Positions 8,144 to 16,995 of a DNA stretch of 27,762 nucleotides are shown piece after piece (positions within the stretch are counted from its first letter, which is position 1; every line of letters begins with the position of its first letter). Source of the DNA: JAGLSB01 sp023135955 (GTDB lineage: Bacteria > Bacteroidota > Bacteroidia > Bacteroidales > GCA-2748055); contig DAOVIO010000036.1 in the NCBI GenBank assembly GCA_030673645.1, positions 1 through 27,762 of the forward strand, read 5' to 3'. The notes under the pieces are model-generated. The model was not told the origin of the DNA. It saw only the letters and a list, made by a program, of their open reading frames with translations, and searched no databases. The translations under genes were made by a program, and so were the position numbers.

Positions 8144-11100
8144 ATGAAAAGATTAATAATTTTTATTCTTATTGGTTTACCAATAAGTCTTGGTGCTCAG
8201 ACAGTAACAGTCAAAGGAACTGTTATTGATATCGACACTCGTGAATCGATACCCGGAGTGAATATTATTAATATGTCGACACAAAAAGGGGCTATTTCTG
8301 ACTTATATGGTGCTTACACTTTATTTGAAGTTGAGATTGGTACCGTCTTAAGATTTTCTTCTATTGGTTATGATTTCGAAGAATATACTGTAAAAGATGA
8401 TTCAAGGATTAATGTGGAATTAATCTCTGCTATAACAGAGCTGGATGAGATTGTTATTGTAGGTTATGGAGCAATGAAAAAAAGTGACCTTACGGGAAGT
8501 TTATCTTCGATTAATCGGGATCAGATCGAACATACTGAAAATCTTACAATTGAAGAAACTTTACAGGGTCGTGTGCCGGGTTTACAGGTCTCCGGTGGCG
8601 ATGGTTTGTTGGGAAGCGCAACTTCAATTTTTATTAGAGGGGTTGGTTCTGTGAATGCTAATACTCAGCCTTTATTTGTGGTAGATGGTTTTCCTATTGA
8701 GTATGAATATGATAAGGAGAAAACAATTCTGGATGAGGAAGATCCACTTAATCCACTGGTAAATATAAATCCTGATGACATTGCATCTATAGAAGTATTA
8801 AAAGATGCTTCTGCAACTGCCATCTATGGTGCAAGAGGAGCGAATGGTGTTATACTTATTACTACTAAAAAAGGGGAGTCAGGAAAAACAAATATCACTC
8901 TGGCATCTAAGTGGTCAATGAATCAGCCGGTGAAACGACTTGATATGCTGGGAACACCGGATTATGCCTTTTATATGCACGAAAAGAGTCCAAATGATGA
9001 GTACTGGATGGAGCCGGAAACTTTTGTTGATTCTGTGAACACAGATTGGCAGGATGTAGTATACCAGAATAATCTTGCAGTATCTCAGACTTATGATCTA
9101 GCCATTGATGGAGGAAGTGAGACGACCACCTTCAGAAGCAATTTGAACTATTCAACAAATAGCGGTGTAGTGAAAAATACTAGTTTGGATAGATATAGTG
9201 GATCAATAAAAATGAATCATAAAGCTGGCAGGTGGATGGAAATGTTTATGGATGTAAACCTTGCATCAACTAAGAATAACTCTACAGCTACAGGTGGGAC
9301 AGGAGGTGTTCCTCGTGGATTCGGATCTGTATTGAATGCACTTATGACTCCACCGACGAAAACAGTTGATTTTGAGGTTACTCCTGAAGAACTTGATGAT
9401 GAAGAAGATATTGAAGGAGGTTATACTAATCCTCTAACATATTTGTATAGTGTAAAGAATACAAAGAAGAATACGGATTTAAGAATGAACACTCAAATGT
9501 TATTCAAAATAACTCCATCTTTAACAATTATGACCCGGGGTGGATATCGAATGGGATTTGCAGAAAGGAATCAATACTATCCATCAAATACAGGAAAAGG
9601 AAAGAATACAAATGGTATAGGCATCATTTCCGGAAATAATAAAACAACTTTATTAGGTGAAAGTACCATTACTTATATTACTTCCATTAATGATGTTCAT
9701 AACATTAATGCAGTATTTGGAGTTTCGTATACTAAAACAACAGATTACGCTTACGATGCAGAAAACACAGAGTTTGGCTACAGCGATCTTGGTTTTAATA
9801 ATCTTGGGGTGGGAACGGAAGCAAATCTACCAGGTTCCTGGTATTATGAAACCAGTTTGCAATCAAATCTGGGACGATTTAATTATAATTATGATGGAAG
9901 ATATCTGGCAACATTCTCTTACAGGGTTGATGGTTCAAGTAAATTTGGGGAAGGGAATAAATATGCCTATTTCCCTTCTGCTGCTATTGCCTGGAGAGCT
10001 AGTGAGGAAGGTTTCTTCAACGACATGGAATGGCTTGATAATTTGAAAATAAGATCCAGTTACGGAGTTACAGGAAATCAGGGGATACCTCCTTATCTGT
10101 CAAAAGATAATTATGGCGTTTCTAATTATGTCTTTGATAATACTACAATTTCAGGTGTGCAAGTTTTAAATGTAGCCGATCCAAACCTGAAGTGGGAAAC
10201 AAGTCAGATGATAGATGCCGGAATAGATTTTGCAGCATTTAATCAAAGATTGGTAATGACTTTTGATATTTATCATAAAGTAACTAATGATATGTTATTA
10301 GCAATAAATGTCCCGGCACAATCCGGCTTCCTTACTGATTGGGCCAATATTGGGTCCTTGTTAAACAAAGGTTTTGAAGCAAGCATTAATTTCGATGTTT
10401 TGAGAAAAAAGAGTTTTCTCTGGAGGGTAAATGCAAATTATTCACAAAATGAAAACACTGTACTTGATCTTGCTGACTCTGATTATATGCTTTTTGGAAA
10501 TTACATTTTGCAGGAGGGTAAACCGGTTGGAGCTTTTTACGGATATGTAACAGATGGTATTTATAAAGATGAAGATGAGGCGGCAGCAGGGCCAGTTGAG
10601 GTTCAGTATTTGTCTTCAGGAAATGAACCGGGATACAGAAGGTTTGTCGATTTCAATGATGATGGAATTATTGATAATAACGATCGTGACATAATTGGAT
10701 ATGGCCATCCTGATGGTTTTGGTGGTATTTCAAATTCAATAAGGTATAAGGGTTTTAAGCTGGATGTGTTTTTAATTTATAGCCATGGGAATCTGATCTA
10801 TAATGCAACAAGGCAGAAACTGGAAGATATGTTTGGCTCTAAAGGAACAAGAAATCGATATTCTACTGTAACTGATCGCTGGAGACCTCCTAATTCCTAT
10901 TATTATGGTGACCCTGGAAATCCTGAAGGAGTATTGCCCGGTATAACTTATGATGAAACCATTTTCCATGATGATTACCTTGAAAGCGGTAATTATTTAA
11001 AACTTAAGTCTGTTAATCTATCTTATGACCTTCCGCAAACATACGCTAAGATGATCCTGATGAAAAACCTGAGGTTCAGGATTAATTTAACAAACCTCTA

Positions 11101-11233
11101 TACATTCTCTGATTATCTGGGTTACGATCCTGAAATTAATATGGGTAAGAATAAAGGACTGATGCCTAGTACAGATAATGCAGGCGCACCTCCTTCGTTA
11201 ATAGTTTCATTTGGAATTACCGGTAAATTTTAA
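8144..11233 (+). CDS. susC: SusC-family TonB-linked outer-membrane glycan transporter
   Basis: The product is 1029 aa from ATG 8144, the usual SusC length. MKRLIIFILIGLPISLGAQ is the signal peptide. It is followed by a carboxypeptidase-regulatory-like domain (~20-100: VKGTVIDIDTRESIPGVNI, GAISDLYGAYTL), a linker with the SusC hallmark ELDEIVIVGYGAMKKSDLTG (~105-125), and a plug domain (~125-240) containing VPGLQVSGGDG, SIFIRGVGSVNANTQPLFVVDG, IEVLKDASATAIYGARGANG and VILITTKKG. The barrel ends in an aromatic terminus (IVSFGITGKF). SusC proteins import oligosaccharides across the outer membrane using TonB energy, with the SusD partner as lid; susD follows after 5 nt. Substrate cannot be read from SusC alone; the sulfatases and alpha-glycosidases in the locus point to a sulfated alpha-galactoside-type glycan. 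The symbol is used in the family sense. Confidence 0.95.
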   Translation: MKRLIIFILIGLPISLGAQTVTVKGTVIDIDTRESIPGVNIINMSTQKGAISDLYGAYTLFEVEIGTVLRFSSIGYDFEEYTVKDDSRINVELISAITELDEIVIVGYGAMKKSDLTGSLSSINRDQIEHTENLTIEETLQGRVPGLQVSGGDGLLGSATSIFIRGVGSVNANTQPLFVVDGFPIEYEYDKEKTILDEEDPLNPLVNINPDDIASIEVLKDASATAIYGARGANGVILITTKKGESGKTNITLASKWSMNQPVKRLDMLGTPDYAFYMHEKSPNDEYWMEPETFVDSVNTDWQDVVYQNNLAVSQTYDLAIDGGSETTTFRSNLNYSTNSGVVKNTSLDRYSGSIKMNHKAGRWMEMFMDVNLASTKNNSTATGGTGGVPRGFGSVLNALMTPPTKTVDFEVTPEELDDEEDIEGGYTNPLTYLYSVKNTKKNTDLRMNTQMLFKITPSLTIMTRGGYRMGFAERNQYYPSNTGKGKNTNGIGIISGNNKTTLLGESTITYITSINDVHNINAVFGVSYTKTTDYAYDAENTEFGYSDLGFNNLGVGTEANLPGSWYYETSLQSNLGRFNYNYDGRYLATFSYRVDGSSKFGEGNKYAYFPSAAIAWRASEEGFFNDMEWLDNLKIRSSYGVTGNQGIPPYLSKDNYGVSNYVFDNTTISGVQVLNVADPNLKWETSQMIDAGIDFAAFNQRLVMTFDIYHKVTNDMLLAINVPAQSGFLTDWANIGSLLNKGFEASINFDVLRKKSFLWRVNANYSQNENTVLDLADSDYMLFGNYILQEGKPVGAFYGYVTDGIYKDEDEAAAGPVEVQYLSSGNEPGYRRFVDFNDDGIIDNNDRDIIGYGHPDGFGGISNSIRYKGFKLDVFLIYSHGNLIYNATRQKLEDMFGSKGTRNRYSTVTDRWRPPNSYYYGDPGNPEGVLPGITYDETIFHDDYLESGNYLKLKSVNLSYDLPQTYAKMILMKNLRFRINLTNLYTFSDYLGYDPEINMGKNKGLMPSTDNAGAPPSLIVSFGITGKF

Positions 11234-11238
11234 GCAAT

Positions 11239-12882
11239 ATGAAAACAAAAGGTATGAATACAAAAAATATAATATTAGCAGTATTATTCAGCATCCTTAT
11301 ATTCTCAGGATGTGAAGATGTACTATACGAAGAACCCTTTCCCATTTTAACAAATGATAACTTTTATTTAACGGATGTTCATGCAATTATGGCTGTGAAT
11401 GGGGTCTATGATCTTCTATCCAACAGAAGTGGTGCCTATGCACCTAATAAAACATATGGAATGGATGGCCACCTTATGATCATGCATCTGATAAGTGATA
11501 TAAATTATAATAATAATTCAAATGCAGCCTACGGTTTTCAGATTGCAACTGCAACTATAAATGAGAATGAACCTACAATGACCAATGTTTGGGCCTTAAG
11601 CTATGGACTTATAAACAGGGCAAATAATGTTCTATTAAATGTTCCTGATGTAAGTATGGACTCTATTCTTCAGCAAAGGTTAATTGGTGAAGCAAAGTTT
11701 CTAAGGGCATTTGCATACTTTAACCTGGTACGGTATTGGGGAGACGTTCCTATACATAATGAAGAAACAAGAGATTTTAATGGAATAGATCTTCCCAGAT
11801 CACCTATTCAGGAAGTATATAACTTAATAATCTCCGATCTTGAGTTTGCGGAAAATTCACTTTATTATAAATATGGAGCCTTTGACCCGGAGCTCGAAAC
11901 AAAGGTATATGATGTGGGTGATAATGGAAGAGCAACAGTAGCTGCAGCTCAAGCAATGCTTGCCAAAGTATATCTGAGTCTGGGATCTTATAAACGACAC
12001 TCAAATGTAGAAGGCTATGACTGGGTAAATGATGTTGATAACTATAATAAGGCTATTGAATATTGCAATAATATAATTAATAGTAGAAAATATAGCCTGC
12101 TTTATAATTTTGGCGAGCTTTTTTTAACAACAAATAAATATCACTCTGAGGCCATTTTTGAAGTTCAGCATGATAAAGATTCAGAACAAGGAGGAATTTT
12201 TGGAGGCTGGCAGGGTGGATATGGACGCTTTAAGTCACGACCTGAATTTGCCGCTTTATTCGATGTGAAACTTGACGTAACTAATGATGCTGTTGTTGAT
12301 TCTTTAACAGATTATCGTTTCCCTCTTTCGGTTAAATTATCAGACAATAAAGATCTCTTTCAGATTATTAAGTTTGGAATTGAAGGTGAAAACTATGATA
12401 ATAAATTTTCTACAGATGTTAATGTACCCATATTGAGATATGCAGATGTACTACTTATGCTCGCTGAAGCAATTAATGAAATAGAAGGCCCCGGTAATGC
12501 TTATCAATGGATAAACTATGTAAGGTACAGGGCCAGAAGCTCTAATCCAATGGCTAACGCTAAGTATCCTCAGGATGTATTCGGACTTACACAGAATGAA
12601 TTCAGACTTATTGTTTGGGATGAAAGAAAAAGAGAACTTTCTTTTGAGCTTCATAGTTGGTTTGATCTGGTAAGGACCGGAACTTTTTTGGAAAAAGTAC
12701 GTGCTACAAAAAGCTATATACAAGCAAAAGATATTCTTAATCCAACTATCGATAGCGAATCTTTAAACCCTACTATTACGGCTGAAAATATAGCAGATTA
12801 TCACATATTTTTCCCCATTCCGGGTAGGGAAAGAGATATAAATTCTTCTCTTACTCAGAATGATGGCTATGCCGGAAATTAA
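11239..12882 (+). CDS. susD: SusD/RagB-family surface glycan-binding lipoprotein
   Basis: This is a 547-aa protein. ATG 11239 is taken as start; ATG 11254 is also possible. The signal peptide ends in a lipobox with Cys at residue 25 (ILIFSGCEDVL), so the protein is lipidated and should sit on the outer face of the outer membrane. SusD hallmarks: DNFYLTDVHAIMAVNGVYD at the N-terminus; helical TPR-like segments such as QQRLIGEAKFLRAFAYFNLV and RYWGDVP; the mid-protein ATVAAAQAMLAKVYL helix; VPILRYADVLLMLAEAINE; WDERKRELSFELHSWFDLVRTG; and the C-terminal IPGRERDIN...LTQNDGY. SusD docks over SusC and captures glycans for import. It is in the SusC operon (5-nt gap). Confidence 0.95.
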   Translation: MKTKGMNTKNIILAVLFSILIFSGCEDVLYEEPFPILTNDNFYLTDVHAIMAVNGVYDLLSNRSGAYAPNKTYGMDGHLMIMHLISDINYNNNSNAAYGFQIATATINENEPTMTNVWALSYGLINRANNVLLNVPDVSMDSILQQRLIGEAKFLRAFAYFNLVRYWGDVPIHNEETRDFNGIDLPRSPIQEVYNLIISDLEFAENSLYYKYGAFDPELETKVYDVGDNGRATVAAAQAMLAKVYLSLGSYKRHSNVEGYDWVNDVDNYNKAIEYCNNIINSRKYSLLYNFGELFLTTNKYHSEAIFEVQHDKDSEQGGIFGGWQGGYGRFKSRPEFAALFDVKLDVTNDAVVDSLTDYRFPLSVKLSDNKDLFQIIKFGIEGENYDNKFSTDVNVPILRYADVLLMLAEAINEIEGPGNAYQWINYVRYRARSSNPMANAKYPQDVFGLTQNEFRLIVWDERKRELSFELHSWFDLVRTGTFLEKVRATKSYIQAKDILNPTIDSESLNPTITAENIADYHIFFPIPGRERDINSSLTQNDGYAGN

Positions 12883-12904
12883 TTCTAAATTGAAATAAAT
12901 AGCT

Positions 12905-15900
12905 ATGAAAAAGTTTATAAAAAATAATATCATCTTTTTTTTGGTGGCCTCATCAGGATTCTCTGTTTTTTCCCAGGAAAATACAATTCTAAGAGAGGAG
13001 TTCGATCAATGGTCTTTGCTTGAGAGAGATACAATAGAATATAATATGACTGATCTGATATTCAGATGGAAAGTTAAATCCCCCGATACGGACCTTGATT
13101 ATTATTGTTTTACAACGAATAAACATAAAGAAACAGGTTTGTTAGATGATAATATTTCACCGGCAGATAAGAATTTTATCATTTTGAATACCAAAGACCT
13201 CAGCACTGTTGAAACTCAAAGTTTTACTGGTGGAATTTCACAAATTGTTATTGGATGTAACACAAAACCATTAGGAGTCTATGTTAATGGAGATAGTTTG
13301 GGAACTTATCTAGGGAATAATAGCGACAATCCTATTATTGTTGATTATATAGATTCTGAAGGGGATAATGTAGTTAAAATTACTGCTCCATTTGGAGGTG
13401 CGACGAATCCAAAAATTTATTGGATGATGATTTATGGATGGACACCTGCAAAAATTACTGACGCAAAAACATCGGAAGATGGGAATTCTATTAAGCTTAA
13501 TTTTTCTGAAGCATTAAACTATAAAGATACAACGATATACGATTCCAGCCATGGATTTAGTCTTAATCTCCCAAACTCTGAAAATGAGATTGATAATATT
13601 TATTTCGGCAATGATGGTTTGTCAGCTAATATATATCTGAAAACTATTACTTACAGACATCATGAAATTCAATTAAATTACGACAGGTCAGTAGGGGAGA
13701 TTTTAAGTGAGCTTGAAAACTCTCTGAAATCATATACAAAGCTTGATATAATTAATAATTCCCCGATACTCCCGCCTGAGATTATCCAACCTGCGTTAAC
13801 TAATTCTGCCGGGGATTTAATTTATGTCCCGTTTGATAAAAAAATGCAGGACACTATTATATACAGTGATGCCGGATTTTCTGTGTCTTCTTCTGTATCA
13901 GGCGATATCTCAATTTATTCAGTTGGAAGAAGTGATACTGATCCGTTCACTCTGGAAATCGCTTTAAATGCAAGTTTTAATGCCTCCGACGAAATTGAAT
14001 TGAGTTATACAGGTGATATTATTCTAAGTGATGAAGGTGGTTATTTACAAAGCTTTCAAGCTTTTCCTATAGTAAATTTAATGTATGGCGCAAACGCTGA
14101 ATTATTAGTTAATCCAGAAACAGACCTTCTGGGGAATTACCTGATTTTGTCTTTTAGTAAACAATTGAATACCCTACCATCTGGCGAATTGGATGCTTTT
14201 GTAGTAAAGGTAAATGGAGAGGAAGTTACACTTACAACAATGGATCTCGATTCTCTTGATGCGAGTATAATGTATCTTCATCTTTCAGAAGCAGTAAATA
14301 ATACACAAGATCTGACATTGAGCTTTAAAGGGGGTAGTTTTTCTACTCTCGAGGGTGCAGGAATTAGAGTTTTTGAAAATAAACCTGTTATAAATAATTC
14401 ACCTGGTATCCCGCCTGCACCTCTCGTTTCATTTACAGATCTTTATGGAAAAATTATTACAGTTGAATTTGAATTTGATCTTGGTAAAGCTACTGTAAAT
14501 GAAGTATTATCTGGTGATTTTATTGCAGAAATAACAAGGGCAGATACTGTACTATATGATACTTTATCTAATGTTAAAGTACCTACTTATATTGATGAAA
14601 ATAACCGCTTGCAATATTATTTGAATAAGTTAGAGATTTTGTTCACTCATGTAATAGAATATACCGATGACCTAAGACTGATTTATGAGGGTTCAGAATT
14701 GCAGGGTTTCGACAGGGGAATTGTTTTGCCCTTTAATATTACTTTGCATAATAATATGGCAGGAGCAGATGCCAAACCGGTTAAATCACATATGACAGAT
14801 GACCATTCTTCAATAATAATTGGTTTTTCAAGAGAATTGGATATTAATTATACTTTTAGTCTTTCAGAATTACTTTCCAGTGGTTCGTACAGGGTAAATA
14901 TTGATCCGGCCGATTTTACAGTCAGAATAAATAATGGCGAAACTGAAAGTCCGGATTTCTTACCTGGCAGTTCCTCATTGGTTACATTCATTTCCAGAAG
15001 ATTCACAGATCCCAATTCACTAATAGTAAACATGGATCTGGATTACTATAAGTATAATGAATGGGATTCAGTCGTTGTACAATCTAATGTCGGAACAATT
15101 TACTATGATTATGGTGATATCGTTAAAACATTTGATGTCACAATCGATGCTGATGAGGACGGAGAATTTTCCTGGGGCAATAATGAAATTATTTCTGGAT
15201 ATTTTATCCCCGATTCGGGATCCAATCTAATAAAGGTTGATTCCGGTATGGTTAGCTGGAATTATAATGGAATAGATTATTTTGAGGAGGTAAATATCAT
15301 CGATGACTACCTGGATGTGATCCTGACAGTTGATAATGAAATTATTGTTGAAGATCAGATTTATATTGCTCCCGATAGTTTTTCCGTTGCCTGGAATTAT
15401 GGCGATTCAATTACTGCAGAGTTTAATTCCTTTACAAACATTAAAGGAACAGCATATTGGATCTACAATGACAGTACAATTATAAATAAAACCCTTAGAA
15501 TTTCTACCCAGGATGCATATCCTGTAATGTGGGACAGTACAACTATTCAGGGATTGTTTGTTGCTGAATTTAATACAAGTTATTTCCCGGTTTACAGTAC
15601 AAAAGTCGAATGGAAAGAAGGAGATGAAATTGTATTGGATTATAAACAGGGAAGGGTTCCAATTAAAACGATTTCAGAACCTTATGATGAAATACTCCTT
15701 CATGATACGCTCATGATGATTACTACTCAACCCGAAATAGACACAATATCAAATACAATAATTAGACCTTATGAATTTGCTGGTGCCAGTTTTGTAGATT
15801 CTTCTTCAGCTTATATTAACGGTCAGATCTTTTATATGTTATCCATAGAGTTTGAAACAATTGAGCAAGGATACAGAAGTGGAGTTGTTGAAGATTTTAC

Positions 15901-16246
15901 CCTGACTTTTGAAGTTCCTTTTCTGGCTGAAGATATTGAGGAAGAATCTCTTAAAAAGGATTCTGATGATGTAGCAGAGGAAGAAGGCTTGAAGAAATCT
16001 GAAGCCGACGATCCTGATATATGTCCTCTTATTTCTCCTGTAAGTGATTATTTTATTATAAACAACGCTGATAACTTTAAGAAAATCAAAGTCCTTGATA
16101 TCACCGGAAATGTTCTAATTGATACTAATTTGAATTCCTCCTGGATGGAAATTCCAGCTTATAATTTTTATAAAGGAATTTATATCATTATTCTTCAGGG
16201 TTCGGATGAAAGAGAGAGTTTTGTTGGGAAAGTATTGAAGTATTGA
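12905..16246 (+). CDS. Large repeat protein with T9SS sorting domain, in the surface glycan-binding-protein slot of the PUL
   Basis: This 1113-aa protein starts 22 nt after susD. It has a Sec signal peptide (~1-23, ...SGFSVFSQ). Residues ~25-180 form an unclassified beta-rich domain. At least five Ig-like, SwmB-type repeats follow, each with a (D/G)-x-(I/L)-x-(L/V)-x-F-(S/D) strand: ~182-202 (SIKLNFSEAL), ~295-313 (LIYVPFDKKM), ~398-422 (YLILSFSKQL), ~507-527 and ~624-646 (SIIIGFSREL). Residues ~755-915 carry a second repeat type with a V-x-W motif (VSWNYNG, VAWNYGD, VEWKEGD). An acidic linker at ~1010-1036 repeats EEE-x-LKK, then a type-A T9SS C-terminal domain ends the protein (~1040-1113: KVLDITGNVL, YNFYKGIYIIIL, VGKVLKY). 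The protein should be exported by the Por/T9SS system and attached or released. No catalytic motif is seen. By position it replaces SusE/SusF-type glycan-binding lipoproteins; glycan binding is inferred. Confidence 0.8.
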   Translation: MKKFIKNNIIFFLVASSGFSVFSQENTILREEFDQWSLLERDTIEYNMTDLIFRWKVKSPDTDLDYYCFTTNKHKETGLLDDNISPADKNFIILNTKDLSTVETQSFTGGISQIVIGCNTKPLGVYVNGDSLGTYLGNNSDNPIIVDYIDSEGDNVVKITAPFGGATNPKIYWMMIYGWTPAKITDAKTSEDGNSIKLNFSEALNYKDTTIYDSSHGFSLNLPNSENEIDNIYFGNDGLSANIYLKTITYRHHEIQLNYDRSVGEILSELENSLKSYTKLDIINNSPILPPEIIQPALTNSAGDLIYVPFDKKMQDTIIYSDAGFSVSSSVSGDISIYSVGRSDTDPFTLEIALNASFNASDEIELSYTGDIILSDEGGYLQSFQAFPIVNLMYGANAELLVNPETDLLGNYLILSFSKQLNTLPSGELDAFVVKVNGEEVTLTTMDLDSLDASIMYLHLSEAVNNTQDLTLSFKGGSFSTLEGAGIRVFENKPVINNSPGIPPAPLVSFTDLYGKIITVEFEFDLGKATVNEVLSGDFIAEITRADTVLYDTLSNVKVPTYIDENNRLQYYLNKLEILFTHVIEYTDDLRLIYEGSELQGFDRGIVLPFNITLHNNMAGADAKPVKSHMTDDHSSIIIGFSRELDINYTFSLSELLSSGSYRVNIDPADFTVRINNGETESPDFLPGSSSLVTFISRRFTDPNSLIVNMDLDYYKYNEWDSVVVQSNVGTIYYDYGDIVKTFDVTIDADEDGEFSWGNNEIISGYFIPDSGSNLIKVDSGMVSWNYNGIDYFEEVNIIDDYLDVILTVDNEIIVEDQIYIAPDSFSVAWNYGDSITAEFNSFTNIKGTAYWIYNDSTIINKTLRISTQDAYPVMWDSTTIQGLFVAEFNTSYFPVYSTKVEWKEGDEIVLDYKQGRVPIKTISEPYDEILLHDTLMMITTQPEIDTISNTIIRPYEFAGASFVDSSSAYINGQIFYMLSIEFETIEQGYRSGVVEDFTLTFEVPFLAEDIEEESLKKDSDDVAEEEGLKKSEADDPDICPLISPVSDYFIINNADNFKKIKVLDITGNVLIDTNLNSSWMEIPAYNFYKGIYIIILQGSDERESFVGKVLKY

Positions 16247-16363
16247 TGAGTATTAAGAAGCAATAGTGATAGGGAAGAAGTAAAAACTTTTCCTGACACA
16301 TTGTTTTTTAGAAAACAGGGCTGGAGATCAAATACAAATTTTAGCTTTTAATATTATATACAC

Positions 16364-16918
16364 ATGAAAAAATCATTATTTTCAATCATTCTATTCAGCT
16401 TTTCAATTTTTTCATTCGCGCAGAACAATCAGGAGGCAATTATAGAAGAGTGTTTAAAACTTGGAAATACCATAGCTAAATTCCAGTCTTATGAAAAGGA
16501 GCTAAATGATATAAAACAAAAGAAAAAGAAAAATTACTACTCGAAGGGTGAAGAACCAATTCAAATGCTGAATTATAAGTTGAGGAAATATATAAAGAAA
16601 GAGTTTACAGATATAGAGTGGAAATATTTTACATCTTCTGCTTCTGCAGTTGATAACTGGGCCTCTGGATTAGAAAATAAATTCTCAAAAGAAATGGGAA
16701 TGGAATCTGTCGGAGGAGATAACAAAACCGTTAGCCTGAGATATACCCAATCGAAGGAAGCAGCTTTTAAAGCTTATGATGAAGATAAAACTAAATTGAA
16801 TGTGAATTGTGATGTTGAGGGTGCCGGCAACCAAAAGTCTAAGAAAAAAAGCAGAACTAAAACAAAAAGTAAGAAGAAAACAAAGAACCCGGAGAAAGTA
16901 AAGAAGAAAAAAGAATAA
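16364..16918 (+). CDS. Small exported protein of unknown function with a Lys-rich tail
   Basis: This is a 184-aa protein with a clear signal peptide (MKKSLFSIILFSFSIFSFAQ). Residues ~21-150 are predicted helical and highly charged (QSYEKELNDIKQKKKKNYYSK), with an aromatic patch IEWKYFTSSASAVDNW. The last 28 residues (157-184) hold 15 Lys and one Arg, in KSKKKS/KTKSKKKTK-like blocks. I recognise no family. The signal peptide and basic tail suggest a periplasmic or secreted protein that binds an anionic polymer. In this locus that could be sulfated glycan, but nucleic acid, lipid headgroups or no ligand at all are also possible. It sits 117 nt after the T9SS protein and 77 nt before GH97, looser spacing than the rest, so a separate transcript is possible. 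Confidence 0.6.
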   Translation: MKKSLFSIILFSFSIFSFAQNNQEAIIEECLKLGNTIAKFQSYEKELNDIKQKKKKNYYSKGEEPIQMLNYKLRKYIKKEFTDIEWKYFTSSASAVDNWASGLENKFSKEMGMESVGGDNKTVSLRYTQSKEAAFKAYDEDKTKLNVNCDVEGAGNQKSKKKSRTKTKSKKKTKNPEKVKKKKE

Positions 16919-16995
16919 TTTTGTTTATTCATGCATTATAAAACAGAGTCGTCTTAACAACAGTAACTTTTATATAAAAAAAAGCTGGAGTAAGG

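Noticed and set aside
16255..16310. Possible terminator hairpin after the T9SS protein (GGAAGAAGT/ACTTTTCC)
   Set aside because: The stem is imperfect and weak, with no T-run directly after it; the spacing to the next gene allows read-through.
16832..16918. Lys-rich tail of the small exported protein as a frameshift artefact
   Set aside because: The frame is continuous from the signal peptide, and the tail ends in a normal stop; low-complexity AAG/AAA runs are expected for such a tail.
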